A stretch of 64,000 nucleotides of DNA from Posidonia oceanica (Eukaryota > Streptophyta > Magnoliopsida > Alismatales > Posidoniaceae), in NCBI GenBank assembly GCA_037176725.1, contig JAZBRS010000026.1, forward strand, positions 56,026,501-56,090,500. The letters run 5' to 3'. Below the pieces are notes generated by a model. That model was given only the letters and a program-made list of their open reading frames with translations. It searched no databases and was not told the origin of the DNA. The position numbers were made by a program, and so were the translations under genes. Of the stretch, positions 47,291 through 56,825 are shown piece after piece; the first letter of the stretch is position 1, and each line of letters begins with the position of its first letter.

Positions 47291-48960
47291 ATCGCGGAGC
47301 CGATCGTAGCAGTGGAGCGAAGGAAGTTTGAAGGTCTCGGCTACGAACCAAAGCCCAACGAAGATCACTGCTTCCAGCTCAGAGATCGTGCGCCAGCCAT
47401 TCCCAGAGACCTCACTAACTTTACCAGTGCAGGAATTCTGGGAGCAACCGACCACCAAGCCACAGCGCCGGCAGAGGATTGGGTGTGTATTGAGGACTAC
47501 TACTCGGATGAGAAGCAGTCTGATGCAACAGAGGCAGTCCCAATCAGCTCAGCAGAAATAGTGGTCAGAGCAGAGGCCCCACAGTCAGTTTATTTAGCTC
47601 CCCCTCTGGCAGAAACAGCAGGCAGTTCAGCAGGCCCTGTGGCTGATTCAAGTCCCCATCCTTTTCCAGCCACATCAGCTCCTCAAGAACAGTCAGCAGC
47701 AGTGCAGGAGTCAGAGACACTCCTCTTGGCAGAACCAAGTACGCTACCAGCGGTCACAGCCACATCAGTGCCACTGCCCCCATCTCTGGAGGGGCAGTCT
47801 ATCAACTCAGTCGGCAGCGTGGCCCAGCCCGCTCCCTCAGCATCATCTTCAAGAATGCAGCTGGCGCAGTCCGCTCCGCATTCTCCTGACGACCTGCAGC
47901 AGCTCTCATGGCAAGACCCTATGGCGTCAGAGGCTGCGCTCTCTCAGTTACGGCCCGATACAAAAGGCCAACTGAGCACTACACTCTCCGGGCCCTTGAG
48001 CCCCCCAAAGAGCACCCTTGCTTATTCTCCAGCAGTGACCCTGGAAGCTTATTCATCAGTAGCACCGCTGACTTGTCCATTTGGGCCTTCTACATCTGAA
48101 ATGCCATCAGCGGACGCGCCCGTGAGCCAGATCATGCAGACTCCAAGGGCGGCGATCCGTCTTGCAGCCGGGCCAGTGCCGCAGGCCCCCGGCGCCTACT
48201 ACATCGACTCCCCCTCAGACGAAGAAGAAGGAGCGGCGATAGAAGCCCAGGTCGATTCGTGGATGTCCGACTTAGAGCTACTCTATCAAGAACAGATCAA
48301 GTCAATAACAGAAGACCTGGCAGAGCATCAAGCTGCAGAAAGGAAAGGAAAAGCCGTAGTCACGGATCCTCCTCTGCAAGAGGACCATGCTTCTATCATG
48401 GTCCTAGAAGACTCAGCAGTGTCGGACTCCCCTAGACCAGATAAGCTCATCACTCTTCAACCAGGAGGCGGGTCTAGGTGGTTTGTGCAACCCATGCCTC
48501 ACCTGAGCAATACATCGAGCGACAGTGACCAGATCAGCCGCCAGTCCGGCATATCCTCCACGAGCACACTAAAAGACCCAGAGGGGGGAGCATCAGCAGT
48601 AAATACAGCAGCAGCAGAGCAGAATGCCTCAGCAGCCTCAGCAGCACAGTCAGCAGAGCAGTCAGCAGTATCAGCAGCAGTATCTGTTGAGCCCTCAGCA
48701 GAATCAGCAGAGCACTCAGCAGAGTCAGTCAGGCCAGAGCAAACAGCAGAAGGAGTTACTGGGACGGAGGTCGCGCACCGAGGCTACAGGAATACTCGAG
48801 TGAGCGTGACCATCCAAGAGCGTCACAGGGCCAAGCAGCGGAACACATGCACTCTTTCGATATCACAAGTCCTTCTTTTGAGAAAGAGATCCTCTCAGAG
48901 CTTATTGCTTATGGAGAAGAGGGTGATACGGGCATAGATGAGACTGATGAACCTTTGCCC
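47291..48960 (+). pseudogene. Element D protease-RT linker
   Basis: About 550 codons, open from 47222 to about 48825, where one missing base shifts the frame into RT (resumes at 48847). It has the acidic patches WVCIEDYYSDEKQS and YYIDSPSDEEEG, the helix-like MSDLELLYQEQIKS, and an Ala/Ser/Glu repeat region at about 48590-48750 whose length differs from that of B. It is conserved as protein between B and D. There is no intron as in Ogre. Its role is unknown. Confidence 0.8.
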
Positions 48961-50530
48961 GAGTTCCGGCCCTATGACGACGACCCAGAAGGCCCCAACC
49001 TCCACGTTGAAGAAGAAACGGAGGTTGTTAACATTGGCACAGCTGAGAAAGTCAGAGAAGTTTGCATCAGTGCCCAGCTGTCCGCCCAGGCTCGAGCAGA
49101 ATTCATCGCATTCCTGAAAGAATATGCGGATGTCTTCACCTGGAGTTATGAAGATATGGTCGGCCTTGACATAGAGATAGTGGTGCACAATCTGCCCTTA
49201 AATCCGGATGCCAAGCCAGTAAAGCAGAAACTAAGAAGATGGCGACCGCAGTGGCTGCTCATGATCAAAGAAGAGATAATGAAGCAGCTTGGAGTCAACT
49301 TTCTGAAGGTCGTTCTTTATCCTGAATGGCTGGCAAACATTGTACCTGTGCCCAAAAAGGATGGCCGAATCCAGATCTGCATCGACTACAGGGACCTGAA
49401 CAAGGCGAGTTCCAAGGACGACTTTCCATTGCCCCACATTGACGTCCTAGTCGACAACATAGCGGGCCACAAAATGCTCTCCTTCATGGACGGCTTCTCT
49501 GGATACAATCAGATCAAAATGGCAAAAGAAGACATGGAAAAGACCTCATTCATCACCCCTTGGGGAGTCTTCTGCTACCAAGTCATGCCGTTCGGCCTGA
49601 AGAATACTGGTGCAACCTATCAGAGGGCCATGACTGCGCTGTTCCACGACCTCATGCACCAAGAAGTGGAGGTCTATGTAGACGATATGATTGCCAAAAC
49701 CAAAGAGCCTGAGGATCATCTTGCCTGTCTCAAAAAGCTCTTTGACCGTCTATGGAAATACAAACTGCGCCTGAATCCCAAGAAGTGCGTATTCGGGGTA
49801 TCTTCTGGCAAATTGCTCGGCTACATTGTTAGCCAAAGGGGATTGAGGTAGACCCGTTGAAAGCACAAGCCATCGTGGACATGCCACCCCCCAGGACTGA
49901 AAAAGAAGTCAGAAGTCTGCTTGGGCGTTTACAATATATCAGTCGCTTCATCGCGCAGCTTACGCCCATCTGTGAACCCATATTCAAGCTCTTGAGGAAG
50001 AATGCGCAGATTTACTGGAGCGAGGAGTGTCAGGCTGCATTTGCCAAGATCAAGCAGCTATTGATCAAGCCTCCTGTCCTGGTCCCGCCTACGCCAGGGA
50101 GACCCTTGCTTCTCTACCTTTCTACCACGCAGCATTCTATGGGCGCCGTCTTGGGCCAGCATGACGAATCTGGTAGAAAGGAGCGCGCCATCTACTACCT
50201 GAGCAAGAAGTTTAATGAATGTGAAGCCAGGTACAGTACACTAGAGAAGACTTGCCTGTCCCTTGTCTGGGCTGCACAGAAGCTGAGACACTACATGATG
50301 GCATACCCAGTGCAGCTCTTATGCCGGCATGATCCCATCAAGTTCCTCTTTCAGAAGCCGGCCATGGTGGGCAGATGTGCTAAGTGGCAGGTGTTATTGT
50401 CCCAGTACGACATCACCTTTGTCACGTAGAAGTCCGTGAAGGGTCAAGCAATGGCAGACCATCTTGCTGACCTCCCTCTGCCTGAATATCAGCCCCTTCA
50501 GACGTAGTTCCCTGATGAAGACATTCTCTT
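48961..50530 (+). pseudogene. Element D reverse transcriptase and gypsy RNase H
   Basis: RT is open from 48847 to 49851: CIDYRDLNKA, SFMDGFSGYNQIKM, MPFGLKNTGA and the catalytic YVDDM at 49675-49689. A lost G in a G-run near 49840 shifts the frame at the thumb. The connection and gypsy RNase H follow from 49857 (LLLYLSTTQHSMGAVLGQHD) up to TAG at 50427-50429, with a second TAG at 50505-50507; both are CAG in B. The active-site residues are all present, so the damage is to the frame and not to the catalytic motifs. Confidence 0.93.
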
Positions 50531-51160
50531 TGCAATGGAGGACTCTGAGCAGAAAGATCCTGAAGAAGCAGAGGAATGGCAGCTCTACTTTGATGGTGCA
50601 GTCAACAAGAAGGGCCGAGGCATAGGCGCAGTGCTGACCACGCCCCAAGGACAGATGACTCCTTTCGCAAGGAAGCTGACTTTCACCTGCACAAACAACG
50701 AAGCAGAATACGAGGCGTGCATCCTGGGGTTGAAAGTCGCCCTTGAGCATGAGGCGCAGAAGCTGCATGTGCACGGCGATGCCATGCTGGTGATTTCTCA
50801 AGTGAACGGCGATTGGAAGACAAAAGATCCCAAGCTTGTGCCGTATCACGAATGCCTGCTGAGGCTGATGGAAAAATTCAAGAGCATCCGCTTCACATAC
50901 CTGAACAGAGCAAAGAACGCGTATGCAGACGCACTAGCAACTTTGGCATCCTGGCTCACCATTTCAGAAGACAGCACTGTGGATGTATCGGTCACTCGCA
51001 TTGAACAGCCTGCATACTGCATGAGCATAGAAGAAGCGGATCCCGTAGAGGGGCAGCCCTGGTATCAAGACATAAAAACCTTCCTGGAATTTGGTAGCTT
51101 TCCTCCTGATACCACGGCGACAGACAAGAGAACTTTGGCGCGTCTGGCGTCAAAGTATGT
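50531..51160 (+). pseudogene. Element D second (archaeal-type) RNase H domain
   Basis: The complete domain is in the open stretch 50535-52010: WQLYFDGAVNKKGRGIGAVL, NNEAEYEACILGLK, HGDAMLVISQ and RAKNAYADALATL, with all four acidic positions present. It is joined in frame to integrase, as in B. It marks the Tat/Ogre lineage. Confidence 0.93.
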
Positions 51161-52300
51161 GTTAGGGGCCGGACAGCTGTACAGAAGGTCGTACAATCAG
51201 ATGCTACTGCGCTGCCTGAACAAATCGGAGGCTGACACGCTGATGCTTCAAGTGCATGCGGGGACCTGTGGCCCGCACATGAACGGCGTCCTCCTGGCCA
51301 AGAAAATCATGCTGCAAGGTTATTTCTGGCAGACCATGGAAGCCGACTGCTGCTGGTTCGTGTGTAGAAGCCACAATTGTCAAATCCATGGAAACTTCAT
51401 CAAAGCCCCTCCACATCAGCTGCACAATATGTCTTCGCCATGGCCTTTCTCCACCTGGGGGATCGATGTCATCGGCGCCATCCACCCTGCTGCTTCAAAT
51501 GGTCATCGTTACATTCTGGTAGCGATCGATTACTTTACCAAGTGGGTGGAAGCAGCCTCTTACAGAACAGTCACCGCTTCGGCAACGGAAAAATTTATCA
51601 GAAATAATATTGTTGCCCGATATGGGGTCCCGCACTCTGTCATCTCTGATAACGGCTCAAACTTCATTGCCAAAAGGATCGAAGAATACCTGCAAAGTCT
51701 CAAGATCAAGCACCATCGATCCTCGCCTTATCGGCCTCAGATGAACGGAGCAGTGGAATCTGCAAACAAGAACATTGTCAAGATCCTAAAGAAAATGGCA
51801 GAAGTCCACAAGGATTGGCACGACAAGCTCCCGTACGCACTCTGGGCGTACAGGACATCAATCCGGACTCTACAGGAGCCACCCCGTACTCTCTGGTGTA
51901 CGGCATGGAAGCGGTGTTACCTGTTGAAGTGGAGATCCCCTCTCTGCGGATCCTGCGGGAAGCTGAGTTGGAAGAAGCAGAATGGGTCGAAGACCGCTGC
52001 GTCCAACTGAACTTGATTGATGAGCGCAGATTGCAAGCCATGCACAACGCTCACTGCTATCAGAAGCGAATGGCCAGAGCATTCTTGAAAAAGGTCCAAC
52101 CCAGAAATTTCCAGCCAGGGGACCTTGTCTTGCGCGCCATTCATTTGCCTGACGGTCGAGGGAAATTCCGACCCAATTGGCGCGGCCCCTTTGTGGTCAA
52201 GCAGATCTTTTCGGGAGGCGCTGTAACCCTCGAGGATATGGACCAGGTCGAGCAGTCTGAGCCCGTCAACCTCTGCTATCTGAAGAAATACTATCAGTAG
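51161..52300 (+). pseudogene. Element D integrase, nearly complete, one frameshift and one lost zinc ligand
   Basis: N-terminal zinc-binding part with both His (HAGTCGPH), but the first Cys of the KCHNC motif of B is Ser here (codon 51369-51371). The core has GIDVIGAIHP (Asp), VISDNGSNF (Asp) and SPYRPQMNGAVES (Glu), a full DDE set. A 1-bp loss near 51868 shifts the frame, which continues in 51815-52300 through GDLVLRAIHLPDGRGKFRPN to the end LKKYYQ and TAG. No chromodomain follows, which agrees with a non-chromovirus. It would insert the cDNA and make the 5-bp duplication. Confidence 0.93.
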
Positions 52301-53819
52301 CCGAAAGCGGCCCCGTTGCAGATGCCCTTCTCCTACCTATACTTGCATTCTCACCTTCTGGCTTCAACTCTACTTCAAATCATCATCGTCATCCTTTCAA
52401 CTCTTGCTTTCTTTTTCTTCAAATCATCATCATCATCCTTTCAGCTCTTGCATTCTTTCTTTTCAAATCATCATCGTCATCCTCTCAAACATCACATCTT
52501 TTGCCCGATGATGACAACTGGAAGTGCTTGCCTGCTCTGGAAAGAGTCACCTTGCCTCACCTGGCACTACTTAGATGTCTTAGCGAGTGAGGGAGCCACC
52601 ACCAATAAGGACAGGCGAACTGCCCAATCTCACAAGGACATACACCTCTGAGGGAGAAAAAATGATAGGATGTGAGCTTGAAAAAAGTGAGAATAGACAT
52701 CTAGGTTTGGGCACCTCCAAGGAACAGAAGACGAAGACAGAAGCCGGCCCTAGAGATAGGGGTGTGCAGTCTAACCCTGCTCCTTCCACCCATCACATAG
52801 CAGACCCAAAAGCCTAAATCCATTACAATTCAAGCATCCTTCTTTTGCCACTAGAATGGGGATAGCAAAAGCCTGAAAAAAAAAAAGGGAAAAAGATCAA
52901 GCGAAAAAAAAGGGGAAAAAAGAGATGGAACAAAAACAAAAACAAAAAAAGAGAAAAGCAAGCAAAACAAAAAAAAAGAAGAAAAAGGGCAAAGGTAGCC
53001 CAAAAAACACAGGCACCGTTATCCCCCATACTTTACCTAGAGATCCCCAGCATGTCAAGCCTGAAAAAGGGGTCTACCACATCCTCCCAAGAACAAACAC
53101 ATGCCTTCTCCTAGCTAGGGGCAGAGAAAGACTACATACCTATGAGGGAGAAACTTTTCAAAAAAAAAAAAGAAGAGAGCTGAAAGAATAGGTGTAGGTC
53201 CTGAGAGTGCGGCCAGTAGCCTGTCCTCACCTCATCACCACCTATAATGCCAACAACCTGTTCCGGAGCGCCACCAATAAGCCGAGAGTCTGAGTAGGAC
53301 CCAGTGAGTCAAGGACCACTCCCTTCCTCTGCAGCAGGCACCAAAGCACTCCGTACGCTGAGGGCACTCAAGCATCCACCCCAGCATACCCATCCATTCA
53401 AGCATACTCATCCATCTAAGCATACTACTCATCTTCATAAGCATATCACCTGCATCATGCATACATGCATCTTCTTTCATTCCTTTCCTCTGCCATCAAT
53501 CTCTCCCGCTCTGCAACACGCTTAGGCCCTAAGGCAGTACTTCTCCCCAGCAGAGGCACATCGGCGACACTCAAGCTGCACCGGTCCAGATCTCCTGATG
53601 GCCCTCGCCCCCGCATTCGCCGGACTGCTGCCAATTCCCTTTGTTTATTTGTGCTTAATTATTATGTTAACAACTGCTGAATGCATATGGAACTACATTT
53701 TCAGTCTCAGCTTCTGCTTGTTGTCAAAGATTATATGCCTGCGAGATCTGACTGTTTATTGATAGCAGGTACTTTCAAGCTTCTGCAGCTATCTGCCTGT
53801 CCCTCTGCAATCAAGTGTA
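52301..53819 (+). other. Element D spacer between integrase and the DUF7745-like ORF
   Basis: Noncoding. It holds a 44-bp tandem repeat (52376-52500), a stretch at 52550-52605 conserved with A, a set of A-rich purine runs (52877-52990, and again 53158-53171), and a pyrimidine-rich stretch with CTGCAG just before the next ATG. A splice acceptor for a subgenomic RNA could lie in the last 100 bases; this is inference. Confidence 0.7.
52376..52500 (+). repeat. 44-bp tandem repeat, about three copies
   Basis: CAAATCATCATCGTCATCC starts at 52376, 52420 and 52464, followed each time by a CTCTTGC / TTTCTTT stretch. Confidence 0.85.
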
Positions 53820-54998
53820 ATGGGTTTTCCTACTCTGCTGACTCCCGCACATTGCTCGGAAACCCTGCGAGAATGGATCGGCAGGCTCACTCAAGTAGAC
53901 TATGAAAAGTTGCGCCTGTGGGGCATACCAACTAAGCTGCTAAAGGCTGCTGATGTGGAGGTCAGCCGCCACCTTCTATGTGCCGCCGCGAGATTCTGGA
54001 AGCCGGCACATCATGTCTTCCGCTTCAACAAGACTGAGCTGACACCTACATTGGAAGAGGTGCGTCGGATATGCGGCTTTTCAAAGATCTTGGGGCCGCC
54101 TGTTTTCATGAGGCGCGACGGATATCTCCTAGTCCTGAACCAACTGACTGGACTTTCCACTCAAGACTGCCAACAGAAGCTAATCTGCACCAGTGGACCA
54201 GAGCCTATGCTTCGCCTTGCACACTTTGATGATATCTTGAACAAGCGTGCTGACCTCGGAGATGAGCTGTGGCTCCGGGGATTCGTCATCCGCTTTCTGG
54301 GCGAACTAATCTTTACTCATGGCCGACTGACAGTGGCCATCGAGGTCGTAGAGATAGCACTAGCTGTGGTGACCCAGCACATAGATCTGGCACCAGTTGT
54401 CTTGGCAGAGACATATCGCAGGCTGGACCGCATTTCTCATCGCTGCCGCCACTTCCATGGTTGCGGAGCACTTATACAAGTCTGGCGGACCGCGCACTTA
54501 GAGATGGACATCCTGTGCCCTCAAGTGCATGCTTTCGAAGCCTACTGCAGCAGCACCCGTACCAGAGCAGACAAGAGCATCAAAGAAGAGTACGAGAGGC
54601 TGTCAGCACTGACTGACGACGCTGTGATCTGGCGCATCATTCCCTCTGCAGCAGAGCCATTCACAATCTTCTTCAGCGCACGTGACACGCGGCTGATCAT
54701 TCTTCCAGGCTTCACAGCAGGCGTAGAGTACCATCCAATCAGGGTCATGCGCCAGTTCGGCTTCCAACAGGGCGCTTTCATTGACAGTACAGCGCCCGAG
54801 CTTCTACAGACTTATCCTCTCAGCACCACTGCCCCGACCAAGAAGCTTGCTAGTCTGATGCAGCACGGGGTCCAATCTACAGACGTTGCAGCTGTGAGAG
54901 GTACTGGATGCACTCCTGATTATGAAGCTGAAGTCCGACAGCTCTGGCCAATCACTGAAGTCCCGCCATGCGGCCCCTTATTCCCTGATTCCAGGTAG
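53820..54998 (+). CDS. DUF7745-like / plant-mobile-domain-like protein of element D (392 aa, intact)
   Basis: This is the only undamaged ORF of the element. It starts ATG 53820 (MGFPT, also the start in A) and ends TAG 54996-54998. The N-terminal part has LREWIGRLTQVDYEKLRLWG, then FNKTELTPTLEEVRRICGF, a pattern seen in plant mobile domain and DUF7745 proteins. The middle part is helix-like (LGELIFTHGRLTVAIEVVEI), followed by VLAETYRRLDRISHRCRHFH and GCGALIQVW. These resemble ORF1 of Ogre elements. No signal peptide, membrane segment or nuclease motif is visible. In Ogre the related ORF is upstream of gag; here it is downstream of pol in sense. The function is unknown; possible roles are nucleic-acid binding or evasion of host silencing. 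The family assignment is from memory of the pattern. Confidence 0.8.
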   Translation: MGFPTLLTPAHCSETLREWIGRLTQVDYEKLRLWGIPTKLLKAADVEVSRHLLCAAARFWKPAHHVFRFNKTELTPTLEEVRRICGFSKILGPPVFMRRDGYLLVLNQLTGLSTQDCQQKLICTSGPEPMLRLAHFDDILNKRADLGDELWLRGFVIRFLGELIFTHGRLTVAIEVVEIALAVVTQHIDLAPVVLAETYRRLDRISHRCRHFHGCGALIQVWRTAHLEMDILCPQVHAFEAYCSSTRTRADKSIKEEYERLSALTDDAVIWRIIPSAAEPFTIFFSARDTRLIILPGFTAGVEYHPIRVMRQFGFQQGAFIDSTAPELLQTYPLSTTAPTKKLASLMQHGVQSTDVAAVRGTGCTPDYEAEVRQLWPITEVPPCGPLFPDSR

Positions 54999-55259
54999 TC
55001 AAAGAAGGCCCGGGTTGACTAGGCCCTTGTGCGACCATCATGTGGTCTTCTTTCAAATTGTGCTGTACATTTCTGGCCTGCCGCAGGCATTGTACTTATC
55101 AAGATCATATCAATAGAAACTGTTTCTGCTTTCTGCGTGCACATCAAGACTCTTTGCTGCATTGCATATCATCATCATTACTATCTAGGGCCCTCTAATC
55201 AGACTTGCAGACATCTCAGCGCGGCGAAGTCCTCAGCACCCAATCCAGAGCCCAGAGCA
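54999..55259 (+). other. Element D segment after the DUF7745-like ORF
   Basis: No gene is seen. It is collinear with about 2250-2560 of A on the other strand. Confidence 0.5.
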
Positions 55260-56060
55260 TCTGCAGGTCCGCGACACCAAGCTCCGCCGTCCGGCGTCCC
55301 CAGCTGGTCATCCCCGGCTGGACCACAGTCCCTTGTGGGCTGGCATCCCAAACTGCCCGACGGAAGGTCCGTCAACCTGTCACTCTCCTCAGCTGTTCAT
55401 CCTCAGCTGAGTCCCTTGCAGGCTGGCACCCCAAACTGCTCGGCGATGGGTTCGTCAACCTATCATCCATCCACTCGCTTATCTATCTTTGCATCCTGAT
55501 GCCAGGGGCGCACCGGTCATCCCCTGGTATCATCCTGATACCAGGGGCATCTTTTGGTTGCCCGGTGGTACCATCCCCAGCTGACCATCCCCAGCTGAGT
55601 CCTCTTCTCGGCTGGTCATCCCCAGCTGAGTCCCCAGTTGGTCGCCCCAACTGGATTATCATCCCTGCGGGCTGGCACCCCAAACTGCTCGGCGAAAGGT
55701 CTGTCAACCTGACACTTTTCTCGGCTGGTCACCCCAGCTGATCGCCCTCAGCTGAATCCCTTGCGGGCTGGCACCCCAAACTGCTCGGTGAAAGGTCTGT
55801 CAACCTGACACTCTTCTCGGCTGGTCATCCCCAGCCGAGTCCCCAGCTGATCGCCCTCAGCTGAGTCCCTTGCGGGCTGGTACCCCAAACTACTCACTTG
55901 ACAAGCACGACACTCTTGTCATCACTCTCTGCTTTCGATGCCAAGGACGCGCTGGCCAACCCCTGGTGTCGTCCCGACACCAGGGGCATCTTTTGATCGC
56001 CCCTTGGTATCATCCCTTCCCTCTTTCCCCCATGACGTTCCTGGCGTCATGGGGATGGTT
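55260..56060 (+). repeat. CAGCTG-rich inverted-repeat region of element D
   Basis: Repeated phrases of about 60-110 bp (GGGCTGGCACCCCAAACTGC, then CTGTCAACCTGACAC, then CTGGTCATCCCCAGC) with many short perfect stems. Clear ones: CCAGTTGG / CCAACTGG (55634-55654, 5-nt loop), CAGCTGA / TCAGCTG (55735-55754 and 55844-55863), CTCGGCTGG / CCAGCCGAG (55816-55839), CCCCTGGTATCA / TGATACCAGGGG (55521-55547) and CCCCTGGTGTCG / CGACACCAGGGG (55960-55986). Confidence 0.88.
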
Positions 56061-56084
56061 TCTTCTCATCATTCCCTTACCCCT

Positions 56085-56190
56085 TCTTTGCCGGCCGATA
56101 AGTCCGATATCTTATCATTCTCATCATTCCCTTACCCCTTCTTTGCCGGCCGATAAGTCCGATATCTTATCATTCTCATCATTCCCTCAT
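56085..56190 (+). repeat. 55-bp units with GATAAG / CTTATC stem in element D
   Basis: Two copies of TTTGCCGGCCGATAAGTCCG plus the rest of the stem (stems 56097-56116 and 56152-56171). A third copy follows the 36-bp array (56782-56801). These are the counterparts of array A2 of element A. Confidence 0.9.
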
Positions 56191-56193
56191 CCC

Positions 56194-56768
56194 CTCTTTA
56201 GATTAACTTCCCATCATGATCTCATCCCCCTCTTTAGATTAATTTCTCATCATGATCTCATCCCCCTCTTTAGTTTAATTGCTCATCATGATCTCACCCC
56301 CCTCTTTAGATTAACTTCTCATCATGATCTCATCCCCCTCTTTAGATTAATTTCTCATCATGATCTCATCCCCCTCTTTAGATTAATTTCTCATCATGAT
56401 CTCATCCCCCTCTTTAGATTAATTTCTCATCATGATCTCATCCCCCTCTTTAGCTTAATTTCTCATCATGATCTCATCACCCTCTTTAGTTTAGTTTCTC
56501 ATCATGATCTCATCCCCCTCTTTAGTTTAATTTCTCATCATGATCTCATCCCCCTCTTTAGCTTAACTCCTCATCATGATCTCATCCCCCTCTTTAGCTT
56601 AGTTTCTCATCATGATCTCATCCCCCTCTTTAGCTTAGCTTCTCATCATGATCTCATTCCCCTCTTTAGTTTAGTTTCTCATCATGATCTCATCCCCCTC
56701 TTTAGTCTAACTTCTCATCATGATCTCATCCCCCTCTTTAGATCAACTTCTCATCATTACCTCATCCC
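56194..56768 (+). repeat. 36-bp tandem array in element D, 16 units
   Basis: The unit is CTCTTTAG, then ATTAATTTCTCATCATGAT, then CTCATCCCC with small changes. It sits between copies of the GATAAG units and contains the palindrome ATCATGAT. Array A2 of element A has no such expansion, so it arose after the lineages of A and D split, or was lost in A. Confidence 0.95.
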
Positions 56769-56825
56769 CTCTTTGCCGACCGATAAGTCCGATATCTTAT
56801 CATTCTCATCATGATCTTGCCCCCT

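Noticed and set aside
51161..52300. Chromovirus assignment
   Set aside because: Integrase ends LKKYYQ without a chromodomain, and the second RNase H places the family in Tat/Ogre.
53820..54998. Envelope-like protein
   Set aside because: No signal peptide, membrane segment or coiled coil can be seen; the pattern fits DUF7745 / plant mobile domain better.
55870..56814. 314-codon ORF with a 12-residue repeat
   Set aside because: It is the translation of the 36-bp tandem array; no start context or homology, and A has no counterpart.
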